Of a stretch of 20,475 bases of DNA, positions 8,651 through 19,224 are shown piece by piece. Position 1 is the first letter of the stretch; the number at the start of each line of letters is the position of its first letter. The position numbers and the translations under genes are program-made. This DNA is from Fragilariopsis cylindrus CCMP1102 (taxonomy: Eukaryota > Bacillariophyta > Bacillariophyceae > Bacillariales > Bacillariaceae). The stretch is taken from positions 1-20,475 of the forward strand of contig FMBT01000716.1 of assembly GCA_900095095.1 (NCBI GenBank), read 5' to 3'. The notes below the pieces were generated by a model. That model had not been told where the DNA came from. It saw nothing but the letters and a program-made list of their open reading frames with translations, and did not search any database.

Positions 8651-10030
8651 CTCAAAAAGAAAGATCTTCCAAAGAAGACCGATCTACCAATTGCTGATCC
8701 ACGAAGAATGCTGTCCAATAGATCTACACCATTAATCGGAAAAGATGGAAATATCACTGGACATCTCACGTATACAGCCTCTATGGCAGTAATCCGTCAC
8801 CGATTCGATCAAGTCGATTCTTCGCAAGCAGTTTCCATCGAAGATAACTATGTCATATCCGTCAATGCAACCAAATTCTTTGATGAACCGCTTGCATTAA
8901 TGGACGGAGGCGCTAATGGTGGAATCGCAGGCAGCGATATGAGAGTTATGTCATACAACTCGGACGGACGACGTGTTAATATTGGCATTGCAGGTGATCA
9001 CCAAATGACGGGCAAGAAACTCGGTACCTTTTGCGCTGTGATCGAAACTCGATTCGGACGTGTTCTAGCAATATTCCACCAATATGCTCATGTACCCGAA
9101 CAAAGACGATCCATCCATTCAAAATGCCAATTTCAAGCGCATCACAACCTAGTTGGTGATACAGCGGCAGCCTATGGCGGTCTTCAACGCATCGATACAG
9201 CAGATGGGTATCAACTACCTTTAACTATTCGAGCAGGATTACCATACATCCGTCAAACGTATCCCACCGACACTGATATGAATCTTCCACAAGTACAATT
9301 TACTTCACCTTCTCAATGGGATCCCAATCTTAATGATGATAACCGTACATCAGAAGAAATGATACGAACATTTCCTCCTATTCCTAAAGAAGCCATCGAT
9401 AACTTCTATGATGAATATGGAAGAACTAACTACGAATATTTACAAAAGCGTGTAAATAAAACCGTTGAGATTGAACCTGACGATGATGACAGTGTTGGTA
9501 CTATGCCCGGTTTACAAGATCGAGCTCGAGAAGATTCCTCAAGTGATGATGATAGTGTTGTGGAACATATCAGACCATCTACCTCAATTGAATGGAATGT
9601 TCCAATCGATGACTCCAATGGGGAGAAAATTGAATGTCCTCGACTTAGGAAAAGTAAGCTCAAACGTCGTATTCGAATCAAAGAAAAACGACTCAAAGCT
9701 GCGTCCTCTAAGCAAGAACTGACTGACAAGAAAACATCTGCTTCTAAAGCTAATGATTTACCAATCCCAATTATTGATAACATGGGCAATAATAAGGAAT
9801 CATCTACAATGGTAGACGGTATAAAATTCTTTCCGACAGAACGTAATTTGACTTGCACCGACATTATTGAGGACAATAATATCGAAGATTTGAACGACCA
9901 AATATTTTATGACTCCACTGAAGTACTTCATGATCCTAACATCTTTGTTGACACTGTATCCGACACAGCGTATCTAGATGACATGTCGACGCCTCGACCT
10001 ACGGAGCACGAGTACTGGGAAGACTTTCTA
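8651..10030 (+). CDS. Pol region: retropepsin-like protease segment and linker
   Basis: The reading enters this frame at an AAAAA run (8654-8658), and the frame stays open to about 10030. The catalytic-site candidate is MDGGANGG at about 8900-8923, where Asp-Gly-Gly-Ala replaces the usual Asp-Ser/Thr-Gly-Ala. It is followed by a beta-rich stretch with GDHQMTGKKLGTF and AIFHQYAHVPEQRRSIHS and then a GGLQRI motif, an arrangement I recognise from diatom copia-like polyproteins. The C-terminal part is acidic then strongly basic (LRKSKLKRRIRIKEKR). The protease assignment rests on the motif and position; activity is not certain given the changed second residue. It is translated as part of a Gag-Pol polyprotein in related elements. 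Confidence 0.62.
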
Positions 10031-11220
10031 TCAATGAAGTCACTCAACGTCTTATTTATCAAGGCATCATTGATTCCTGTGAACAATATGACATCAACGC
10101 TAACGATATAGCTTCTGTAATGACGCCTCTCAAGCCAAGATATTCGGTACCTACACCGATTGACTACGAATCCAAACGGAAATATTTTGCACATCTACCG
10201 GCAGATATTATTAGAAATACCTTTAAGAATACAACGCAAAATATGAAGCTGCCTCCATCTACGAACCTGCACAAGATGTTCAAGTCACCAATCCTTCCGC
10301 AAACCTCAAACGTCGAGACGAAGCTGATGCAACTGACATGATCTATTCAAATACACCTGCTATAAATGGTGGTGAAAATGTGCTCATATCTTCGTTGGTA
10401 AAAAGTCAAAACTGACTGATGCATACAAGGTTAAAAATGGTTCTTCTGAAGAGTTTCTAGAAAGCCTACAAGATCGAGTCCGTTATCGAGGATGTCCTAC
10501 AGGATTAGAAGCAGATAATGCTCCTATGTACCGCGGTTGGAAAAACTCACGATATCTCCGAGATATATGTATTTCCCAGTGGCAGTGTGAATCGAAATAT
10601 CAGCATCAAAATTACGCTGAAAATCGATGGCAAACTGTCAAGCGGTACACTAACCGAGTCATGGATCGCAGCGGCTGCCCTCCTTACATTTGGTTTCTAG
10701 CATTATCGTATGTCATCTTCTGCCTCAATCATTGTGTTGATCCTATGCTCGGAGATGGAACCAAAAGCCTTTGCAAATCGCGACATTCCAAATGACCGAT
10801 ATTAGTCCTCTGCTGTACTTTTATTTTGGGAACCTGTTTATTTTCTTCTCGACGAAAAAGAACGAAAGTTTCCAGGAAATCAAAAGAATGCAGAGGCCAT
10901 TGGGTAGGAGTATCAGAACACATTGGAAACAAGATGACCTACAAAATCATTACAGATGATACTGGAGAAGAAATTTGCCGATCTGCCATACGTACTGCAC
11001 GGGACACTACGATGAAGAATCTACGCGAAGATCCAATCACGATTGATGATAACCTACTCAACGTAGAAGATATCATTTCTCCAGCAGAAGAAATTGCAAA
11101 TATCAAGTTAAAAGAAGTAACCTCGGGAAATACTTTTAACAATTTTGATACTACAGCAATATTAAAGAACATCGACGACCAACTACAAGAGGAACTGAAA
11201 GTAAAAGCAAAAGCTAAAGC
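10031..11220 (+). pseudogene. Integrase region of the retrotransposon (multiple frame breaks)
   Basis: Conserved integrase blocks are spread over all three frames. The likely first catalytic Asp is at 10335-10337 (ATDMIYS). The second is at 10514-10516 (EADNAPMYRG) and the Glu at 10619-10621 (NYAENRWQTVKR), 34 residues apart, matching the DDX35E spacing of retroviral-type integrases. After the core come DISPLLYFYF and, from about 10900, WVGVSEHIGNKMTYKIITDD, typical of the C-terminal domain in this family. Frame changes lie near 10030, 10240, 10376, 10760, 10825 and 10905. Each segment keeps family-like sequence right up to its break. I did not see a clear HHCC zinc motif. Confidence 0.72.
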
Positions 11221-12205
11221 TCATCAAACTACAAGAAGAAGCGGATGACTACTTTTTTGATTCAAATGAACAGCAAACTGGTCATTTTAACACAGCACCT
11301 CCTGTTGTCCCCGTTAAGTCGTCGCTGCCCAAACGTTCATCTACTACCAAGTCGAAACATGTAAAACCTAAGAAATTACGCGACTTACATCCAAAAGATC
11401 CAAGTAGAGGAAAAGGAACACGTAGTAGTAAACGTTTGCGAGATATGAACATTCATGCAATGAATGCACTCATGACAAACGAAGTACAACCTGACAAGAC
11501 CTTCCGTTATCAACTAGTCGCCAACAAGAACATGTTACGGATATCAACCATCCCACCAACCCACGGCCATCGCCTCTAACCCGTCAACAGGTTCTGAAAA
11601 ATCGTGATACGCATATCACCGAACAAGAAGATCAATTTGTCTATCTACGAGAAAATGGGGAGAATGAAAATCCTATATGGCAAGAATTTGAGTTTCCTCT
11701 CGAAGACGAAAATGGTAACGCGGTAATCGGAGAAGATGGCAAACCGATGGTAATAATAGCACCTCCACCAAGTGACCTAGTAGGAAGAGTATTTCTAACC
11801 AAACCAGACGAGAGAGGCGAAGTTAATCGAGCACGAGTTGTAGAACTTATCAAGAACTTCGACGGCGAAGTAGAGAAGAATCAAGATCTAATCAGGTTCA
11901 AGCTTAACTATGATCACAGTTCCCAAGAAGATATCATGTCTTACAACGAGATCCTAGATTACATCGAAAGAGAAGAAAACAATGAAGACGGACATCATTG
12001 GAAGTTTCGTACTATATTAGGACACGTGCATACTCCTGTGGGACACAAGGAAAGAATGGGGAGTGACTATAATGTCAAGACGGCTTGGGAAACTGGGAGC
12101 AGTTTCGGTTGAACCATTGGACTTCCTTGCTAAGGATATCCCAGTTGATCTTGCTATATATGCCAAGAAACACGACCTACTTGAGTTAGAGGGATGGGAA
12201 ACGCT
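11221..12205 (+). pseudogene. Integrase-reverse transcriptase linker of pol
   Basis: Three overlapping open segments carry the polyprotein through this stretch: about 11221-11525 (Lys/Arg-rich, SKHVKPKKLRDLHPKDPSR), 11525-12090 (acidic then IIAPPPSDLVGRVFLTKPDE, a beta-rich segment seen before RT in such elements), and 12090-12205 (VEPLDFLAKDIPVDLAIYAK). Joins are one-base shifts, the last beside TTTAAAA near 12208. No catalytic motif is expected here; it is the spacer and N-terminal extension of reverse transcriptase. Confidence 0.55.
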
Positions 12206-14077
12206 TTAAAAGAATTGCTAACCGAGATCAGCATATTCGACGACTTGTGAAACAAGCCAAGCTACGTTCCTTCCGTGTTACTCCGAAGTACAAGTATGGA
12301 TTCTCTATACCACGCAATTACAAGGAAGCCCTTGAATTTGACGAAAGGAACGGAAACCATAAATGGCAAGAAGCAAATGTACTGGAACATGCGCAACTAA
12401 CCGACTATGCAGTATTCAAGAATAAGGGTAAATTCAACGAAGCAAAGATACCAGAAGGATATCGAAAGATTCAGGTTCATACTATCTTTGATGTGAAACA
12501 CGATGGCAGACACAAGGCTCGAGTTGTAGCTAATGGTAATCCTAACGGATGTACCTCTTGAATCTGTTTACTCAGGTGTTGTTTCATTACGTGGCTTACG
12601 TACATGCATATTCTTAGGAGAGCTGAACAACATGACTCCATGGGCTACTGATATTGGAAATGCTTATCTTGAAGCAAAGACCACAGAAAAGGTATGTATC
12701 AAAGCAGGGCCAGAATTTGGGGAGCTACAAGGAAACCTTCTTATCATCGATAAGGCTCTTTACGGACTACGACTTAGCGGAAAAGCTTTCAACATTTTGC
12801 TATCTGACTGTCTACGAGACCTAGGATTCTTTCCATCTAAAGCCGAGTCAAGTATTTTCATGAGAAAATGTCCCACAAGAGATGTGTACGAATATGTGGC
12901 CACATATGTCGATGACCTATGCATTATTATGGAGAACCCGTTAGAGTTCCTCGAGCAGCTGTCGTCAGCACCGTACAACTTCAAACTGAAAGGTTCAGGA
13001 GAAGTTAACTTCCACTTAGGATGTGGATTTGAAAGAGACTCTGATGGAGTTCTATGTATGAACCCAGGTCGGTACGTCGATAAGATGGAAGATGCCTACA
13101 AGCAAGTCTTCAAGGAATTGCCTAAACAGAAGTACAGATCGCCGTTAGTAAAAGGAGACCATCCAGAGCTTGATACAACCGCATTCCTTGACCAAGACGG
13201 AATTGAGATATATCAATCATTAATAGGAGCTATGCAATGGGCAATCTCTATAGGACGATGGGATATTCAATCGGCAGTAATGACCTTATCAAGTTTCAGG
13301 GCTCAACCAAGAAAAGGACATCTTGAAAGAATCAAACGTATCTACGGATTCTTATGCAAGTTCAGGCATTTCAAACTACGCTTTCGAGTTGATGAACCAG
13401 ATTATTCCGGTACTCCACCAATGCCACCTTACGATTGGAGCCATTCCGTATATGGAAACCCAACTGAAGACATCCCTAAAGATGCACCGCCTCCACTGGG
13501 AAAACGAATCGTTTTGACCCATTACTTCGATGCAAATCTAATGCATGACGTACTCTCCGGAAAGGCAGTTACAGGCGTAGTTCATTTCTACAACAAGACT
13601 CCAGTCGATTGGTATTCCAAGAAACAATCTACTACAGAGACTGCAACATACGGATCTGAATTCCTAGCATGTCGAACTTGTTTCGAACAGATCATTGATC
13701 ACCGACAGTATCTACGATACCTTGGAGTACCAGTGGGTGAGGAAGACTACGCATGGGGAGACAATGATGCTATGATTAATAGTGCAACCATACCTGACGC
13801 AAAGTTACATAAACGACATAACATTCTGTCATTTCACTTTGTTAGAAGCTTAATTGCAAGTGGTTTCATTAATCTGCAACATATCAAATCGGAAAGTAAT
13901 ATCGCGGATATACTTACGAAACATTGGGGTTACCAAAGTACTTACGAGTTGATCCGTCCAATCTTTCATTTTGGAGGTAACACGGCCGCGCTGTATTTTG
14001 ATAATACATTAGAAGTCGATCGCTACATTACTCAATCAGAGTTAGATGAAATCGTTACGATCAATGGGGAGTGTTAA
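12206..14077 (+). CDS. Reverse transcriptase-RNase H of Ty1/copia type (one frame change near 12545)
   Basis: RT begins around 12206 (IANRDQHIRRLVKQAK, then KYKYGFSIPRNYKEAL, the copia RVT_2 entry). After a shift in GGTAATCCTAACGG near 12545 it runs uninterrupted for about 510 codons. Landmarks: TDIGNAYLEA with the first catalytic Asp at about 12650; the YGL block at about 12760; YVDD at 12905-12916; and a C-terminal RNase H with candidate acidic residues in YFDANL (about 13529), YGSEF (about 13658), GDND (about 13760) and ADILTKHWG (about 13907). It makes the cDNA copy of the element and degrades the template. The stop codon at 14075-14077 lies inside the 3' LTR. This is the best preserved part of pol. 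Confidence 0.88.
14062..14071 (+). promoter_or_regulatory. Polypurine tract before the 3' LTR
   Basis: CAATGGGGAG directly abuts the TG of the 3' LTR; the purine core is GGGGAG (14066-14071). By position this is the plus-strand priming site. It is short, and it is also coding: it specifies the last residues of the RT-RNase H frame. Confidence 0.6.
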
Positions 14078-14884
14078 ATTATACATAGTACTCAAGCGTA
14101 GGAGTCATATGTCGTACATAAGCCCCGCGGAGTAGAAATACGAGCGCGATGAGATTAGTGAGTGAGAATGCACGTGTATGCATTATTGAGATAAAAGAGA
14201 ACCGAAAGTTAGCTAAAAGCCAAACATCGTTTTGGAGTTGAAGTGACCTTGTCGAAGCAGTTGTCGAAGCAATTGGAACCGAGCGCAAATAAGAGAAGTG
14301 CTTAGGTATATTTATACAAATCGGAACACGATTAGGAAGAGTGTCCGAATACATAGAACACGATTATGAAGAGTGTTATACATATGGAAGTCGAACAGAT
14401 GTCGATGTCCACCTTTGAACCGCTAATGCGATATATATGCATTGAGGCGAAGTGAGTTAGGAACAGAAAGTTGTATGCAGGGTTACTGGAAACCGCAATA
14501 CTAAAATACGAAGAAAAGAGCAGAATTACCTCGATTACGAGAAATGAACAATTACTGTCTTTTATTGTTGAGAAATTGTAATAACCATAGACTAATTAAA
14601 CAAGTGTGTTAATAACAACTTTTGCGTTTGAACATATCGTTGTCTGGAAAGATAATAGAAATATCTACATTTACAGAGTGAACATTGTTCGGAAGGACTT
14701 TCAGCATTCTAAAAGGGAGAGTATCCTGGTAGAACATCGCAACCAGTCTATAAGAATCGAGAGTATCTTTTCTTACCGTCATAACAGAATCTTACAAGAC
14801 CGAAGAGTAAGATTGTCTGAATATCAAATCCTATTTGATACTGAACCCGTTTCAACAATCATCGATTGTTTGTGAAACTTATCA
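14072..14884 (+). repeat. 3' LTR (813 bp)
   Basis: Same ends as the 5' LTR, TG...CA. It lacks one ACAT unit relative to 5' (ATACATAG against ATACATACATAG) and differs around the CCAAACATCG and GTGACCTTGTCG positions. Its first six bases, TGTTAA, provide the last Cys codon and the stop codon of the pol frame. Confidence 0.95.
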
Positions 14885-15839
14885 CTATTATTACCCAATT
14901 ATGATAGAACCCCTTCTATTTTATACTCTAAGGAAGAGTAGGAAGAGAACAACAAATACAAGATGCATTATTATTTTAGCTGTATTTTGGTGATAGGACT
15001 TACTGGATGCATACAATAATTCTCTTACTTGCACCTCCCTCCAGTTACCAACCAAAACTCAAATGCTTTCTCTGTAGTTGTATGCGATGAAAAAATTCGC
15101 AAACAAACCATCTATTTTGATCCCTGTTTTTTCCCTGCTTCCTTTTGTGTGTTTAGAACTTTATTAAATAATCAACTCCTCTTTTTTAATGGTTGTACTG
15201 TACAGAGAAATGGATTTTTACCATTCATGGTCGTCGTATTCTCAACCCACGATTGACTTTTTCTTTTACTTTTCCTCCATGCAACGAAATTTGTCTACGA
15301 GAATAGAGCTGGAAGAAATTTAATACGATAAAAGTTAGGACACGGAGAATGAATGATTGGAGATTGAACGCTTTTTTTTCTCTCTCACTGCATATGAATG
15401 CACGTACTTTTCTCTTATGAATTCGTGTGAACAGCTTTCGTTGCACGGAGGAGTAGCAGTGAGTGTCAAGATCTCAAAATCTTGTTTTTTACAGAACAAA
15501 ACATCACATCATGAATTATGACGACGACGAAGAAAAAAAAAGTAAAATAATGCATTCTAGTTTTCATTCTTATTTTACTGTATCACATAAATTATCATAC
15601 ACTGCACTACTGTCAGTATATCTGTATTGACATACGACATACAATAACTGTAAAAACAAATAGCAATTCATACATACTATAGTACAGAGCAGTGAGTGGT
15701 TGTGTCATTCATTTTAGTCCTGTGGTCCTGTTGTTCTACCGGTAAAGAAGAAAAAGGAAAGAAGAAGAAATAAAACAGCAGGCAGGATCGACAGAGAGGC
15801 AACAACAACAACCAAAAAATACGGTAGCATTATTGTTCC
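14885..15839. other. Spacer between retrotransposon and PIMT gene
   Basis: This stretch of about 950 bp is AT-rich and holds no reading frame I would defend; the 75-codon frame at 15029 starts with TTG and has no family features. Near 15510-15545 is a GACGACGAAGAAAAAAAAAG purine-rich run. The last 200 bp, including GAAGAAAAAGGAAAGAAGAAGAAA at about 15746-15770, precede the PIMT gene and could be its promoter and leader. No RNA gene was seen. Confidence 0.4.
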
Positions 15840-17167
15840 ATGTCAATAATTACTTATTATTGTCGTCGACGTCATCATCAGTTGTTACAATTACAATTAC
15901 TTGTATTGTATTTCGTTATTACGAATGTTATATTGTATCAATAACTGCATTCAACTTTAACTTGAACGATAGTCAAAATAACAGTAGTAACAATAACAAT
16001 AACCAGAGAGGTAATAACAACAGCAATAACAACATCAATAGCAATAGCAACAGCAATAGTAATCGCAATAACAATAGCAATAGCAACAATATGAAATTTG
16101 CATGGAAGAGTCGTGGAAGAAATCAACATGATTTAATTCAACAATTACGTAAGTCAGGTATAATCCGTACCGATATTGTACAACAAATTATGGAACAAGT
16201 GGATCGTAAGAACTATTGTTATTATCCAACAATAGATAGTGATAGTGATGCAGATGAAGATATAGACGAAGACTCTTCTTCTGTTATTTCTGAATTATGT
16301 TATTCCGATCGTGCATTATCCTTAATAAAAGGACAAACAATCAGTGCTCCACATATGCATGCCTATGTCTTAGAAGAAGTATTCCCATCATTAATAGAAC
16401 AATATTATAATATTGTGAATAGAAGAAGTACTACTAGTAGTAAGAACGACGACGACGACAATGACGACAATGACGACAATGACCAATGACGACAATGACA
16501 ATAACAATAAACAATAGGAACGAAAGAATGAAGATTTTAGATGTCGGTTGTGGTTCTGGATATCTTACGGCATGCTTTGGACGATTCATAGAATCACTTT
16601 CAACAACAACAACAACAACAACAACTGATACTACTACTACAGATAGTAGTAATGATCCAACATCATCAATGATGGCGGTTGATAATAATAATAATAATAA
16701 TAATAGTCGTCCTACAATAATTGGAAAAGTATTTGGTATTGATATTCATCAAAGAGTTAGTGGATATGACAAGACAAAATTTGAATCGTCAAGATAGTGA
16801 CCTCCTATTAGCAGAAGGAAGTAGTAGTACAAGTAAAGTAGTAGTATTATAAACTTATCCTGGGGGAATGGTTGGAAAGGACTACAAGAAGAAGCACCCT
16901 TTGATTGTATCCATGTGGGTGCGGCAGCAGAATCATTCCCATATGAATTAATGAATCAATTAAAAGTGAATGGTCTTATGATTTTACCGGTTGGTAGTCA
17001 AGAATCATTACAGCCACAATTATTATACAAAATTCATCGTATTGCAATAATAAGTTATTGATGACCAAACTATATTATGAAGATGATTTTGAAATACTAC
17101 ATTATTAGGTGTACGGTACGTACCATTAATTCATGATGATAATGATGACGACGATATAAATAGATAG
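15840..17167 (+). pseudogene. Protein-L-isoaspartate O-methyltransferase, in several frames
   Basis: PIMT methylates isoaspartyl residues with S-adenosylmethionine as the first step of their repair. The catalytic part starts at ATG 16091: FAWKSRGRNQHDLIQQLRKSG, then ISAPHMHAYVLEE, the SAM-binding motif ILDVGCGSGYLTACFG (about 16531-16580), FGIDIH, LVDMTRQNLNRQDSDLL, FDCIHVGAAAE, LMILPVGSQ and LGVRYVPL, with a TAG at 17165-17167. Block order and spacing match the family, apart from Asn/Asp/Thr-rich insertions. Frame changes lie near 16485, 16755, 16845, 17055 and 17100. Upstream of 16091 is an in-frame Asn/Ser-rich run without ATG. An ATG at 15840 in another frame begins a basic then hydrophobic segment that could be a signal or targeting leader. 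Either a decayed gene or an indel-rich assembly would explain the breaks. Confidence 0.75.
16012..16090 (+). repeat. Degenerate AAC/AGC trinucleotide tract (poly-Asn/Ser)
   Basis: Imperfect triplets AAC, AAT, AGC and AGT run for about 80 bp directly before the PIMT ATG, encoding Asn/Ser in frame with it. Similar triplet runs occur at about 16445-16510 (GAC/AAT), 16598-16640 (ACA/ACT), 16681-16705 (AAT) and in the Mpv17 gene (AAC at 18661-18690). They look like slippage-driven coding microsatellites. Confidence 0.6.
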
Positions 17168-17790
17168 GGTAATAATATAGTAATGAAGTTCATTCCATTC
17201 AATTCCTTATCAGGAAAATAAATAAAAAAGAACACTAGAGAAAAATAAATAAAACAACTAAGTTACAACAGATCAATTGAAAATTTAAGTTGAATACTAC
17301 AGTTAATTGACAACAAACGTTTGTTCTATGTCATGGTTCTATCTGTCTATTGTCTTCTTGGGCTGTAGATATAGACACAGGAACACGAATGATGATTAGT
17401 AACATCGTATGACAATGAAGACCCATATCGATAACGATAATAACGGACGCTTGTCGTCAATAATAAGGAAGAATTTTAGAAAAAATTGCAGAACTATTAC
17501 CACCCATTTGTGGTTATAGTCCTAGTAGTAATACTACTTTGTTGCAGTCATAACCAATAAAAATGACATCTACAGTATCAATCATCATGAGTGTTAAACA
17601 ACTCACTCAATACTACTGTTTACCATTACTTCATCACTTTAGAAATGAACGAAGAGACATGAAACTACCACATACCATACCGCTTGAGCTATCGATAACG
17701 ACGACTACTATTTATTATCCTAGAAACCATTATATGTGGGAGCATAGGCTAGAAAAATAGGTAGATGAATAATTTACTTAAGCATGCATA
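17168..17790. other. Spacer with unassigned reading frames after PIMT
   Basis: I recognise no gene. Two stretches look faintly coding: about 17340-17400 reads AVDIDTGTRMMISNIV, and about 17471-17550 reads RILEKIAELLPPICGYSPSS, in different frames. A 65-codon ATG frame at 17563-17760 (MTSTVSIIMSVKQLTQYY...) has no family features. These may be fragments of one gene broken like its neighbours, or chance. The first 150 bp may be the PIMT 3' region. Confidence 0.3.
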
Positions 17791-17791
17791 C

Positions 17792-17813
17792 CTCTCTCTC
17801 TCTCTCTCTCTCT
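17792..17813. repeat. (CT)11 dinucleotide microsatellite
   Basis: Eleven uninterrupted CT units. Noncoding, about 450 bp upstream of the Mpv17-family gene. Confidence 0.9.
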
Positions 17814-17907
17814 TGTAACAACAATACTAGTACCCCCGTGATCAGGCCAGACTTCCTCCTACAGTATCCTTTCTGCTCGATGAAATTGCAAAAACTCAAA
17901 CGACATT

Positions 17908-18111
17908 GATTGGTTGGAAGAGTTATTTCAAGATCTATGTGGCGCGTTATTAAATAACGACGCGAAATTTCGCAGAAGGCATGATAGTGGTTGACCAATC
18001 AAAATCGATTTAGAAGAATCGCGAAATACGACAGATGACATACATTCACAACTTCACAAAGTAAAGATTGCATTTTCGATTTCAGATTTCAAAAATCTGC
18101 ATTTTCGATTT
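17908..18111. promoter_or_regulatory. Palindrome-rich candidate promoter region upstream of the Mpv17-family gene
   Basis: Several symmetric motifs cluster here. GATTGGT (17908-17914) and ACCAATC (17994-18000) form an inverted pair of CCAAT boxes. Between them lie CGTTATT-A-AATAACG (17945-17959) and the perfect palindrome GCGAAATTTCGC (17962-17973). Further on, the hairpin CAGATTT-CAA-AAATCTG (18083-18099) is flanked by two copies of GCATTTTCGATTT (18070-18082 and 18099-18111). The gene start is proposed at 18264. A promoter role is inference from position and motif density. Confidence 0.35.
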
Positions 18112-18263
18112 ATGTCTTTGTTAATGCGGCTATTGCAAGTACAGCACACAAGCATACTGAGCACAAATTTACTCCTATTTTAAGCGGGATAGACGATAAC
18201 TACAAACAACCCCACAACTTTGAACAACCTTGACGACGAAACAAAATAACAACAGAACACGCT

Positions 18264-19224
18264 ATGACGACTATACTTAATTGCAACGCGGGAAAAGGAA
18301 GAATGAGAATGATAATGAGAATGGTGGCAATGATAACAATGACTTTCTTTGCCTGCTGCTTCTATCGTCGCCTTTGTTGACAGCATCATTTGCGGTCGTT
18401 CCATCAAGAACAACAAGAACAACAACATCAAGTACTACTACTACTACTGCCACTTCCTCCTCCTTAAGTATGTCGTCATCAGCAACAACGTTACAACACG
18501 TATCAGATTTTTACCAAAATTTTCCAATCCAAGCAGCTGTATTAACCTGTGGTGTAAAAGCATCAGTTGCTGATACAGTCGCACAAATCAAATCACAAGC
18601 ATCATTACTACAATCAAAAACAGCATCGGTAGTAAAAAAATCAAGCAAGACAGACAATAACATGAGCAGTAACAATAACAATAACAATAACATCATTCAG
18701 AATTTCAATTTAGATTTAAACTATTTCAACTTTTGGGAAGGACGACGTAATCTCGCGTACGTGCTATACGGTGGGATATATATTGGATTAATGTCATACC
18801 TGGAATATAGTTATGTATTTCCTTCATTATTTGGTTATGAAAAAACAATACAAATACTAATTGAAAAAGTTTTATTTGATAATTTCTTTGTTGCACCATT
18901 TATATGGTTACCACCAGCCTACATTATTAAGCATGGGTATATAGTGGCGACGATAGTGGCGGTATTGATGACAACAACAACGATAACAATGACAGTACAA
19001 TCAGTCTCATATTAAAGGAAGGGTATAATAAATATATGCATGATATTATGAATAATAATTTACTAACAATGTATTGGACGATATGGTTACCAGCACAAAC
19101 TATATCATTTTCTATTGTACCTGATCATTTACGTGTTGCTTTTATGGCATCTATAAGTTTTTTTGGTTTATATTATTTTTCAACTGTCTGCCATCATCAA
19201 GCAGCTCAATTCATCAGATACTAG
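18264..19224 (+). CDS. Mpv17/PMP22-family membrane protein, possibly plastid-targeted (frameshifted)
   Basis: Mpv17/PMP22 proteins are small four-helix proteins of organelle membranes. Family features: GVKASVADTVAQ near the first helix; WEGRRNLAYVLYGGIYIG; a second hydrophobic block FVAPFIWLPPAYII; then LTMYWTIWLPAQTISFSIVPDHLR with its W..W...Q..F..VP..R pattern and a final helix, ending with TAG at 19222-19224. An Asn/Asp-rich loop lies between helices. ATG at 18264 (or 18303) opens a Met-rich hydrophobic signal-like segment (MRMIMRMVAMITMTFFAC). A frame change near 18350 leads to LLLLSSPLLTASFAVVPS and a Ser/Thr/Arg-rich stretch. ASFA resembles the ASAFAP cleavage motif of diatom plastid preproteins. 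A second change near 18937 (GGG) restores the loop and C-terminal half. Intact function is plausible if both are sequence errors. Confidence 0.72.

Larger units (their letters stand above)
5464..14884 (+). mobile_element. Full-length Ty1/copia (CoDi-like) LTR retrotransposon
   Basis: About 9.4 kb, bounded by two direct LTRs that begin TG and end CA. The internal region encodes, in order, a Gag-like region, a retropepsin-like site, integrase with D and DX34E residues, reverse transcriptase with YVDD, and RNase H. Integrase before reverse transcriptase defines Ty1/copia, and the protein style resembles copia-like diatom elements. The coding region is split by about a dozen single-base frame changes. 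The bases directly after the 5' LTR (GATTAACAGTCGCAATTC) do not match a primer-binding site I recognise. A short purine tract precedes the 3' LTR. Flanks TGATA (5459-5463) and CTATT (14885-14889) do not form a target duplication. Confidence 0.93.

Noticed and set aside
10904..11250. Separate gene with WVGVSEHIGNKMTYK
   Set aside because: It is the C-terminal part of the retrotransposon integrase in a shifted frame, not an independent gene.
16480..16490. Programmed ribosomal frameshift in PIMT
   Set aside because: The site lies in a GAC/AAT coding microsatellite without a slippery heptamer or clear downstream structure, and four more frame changes follow.
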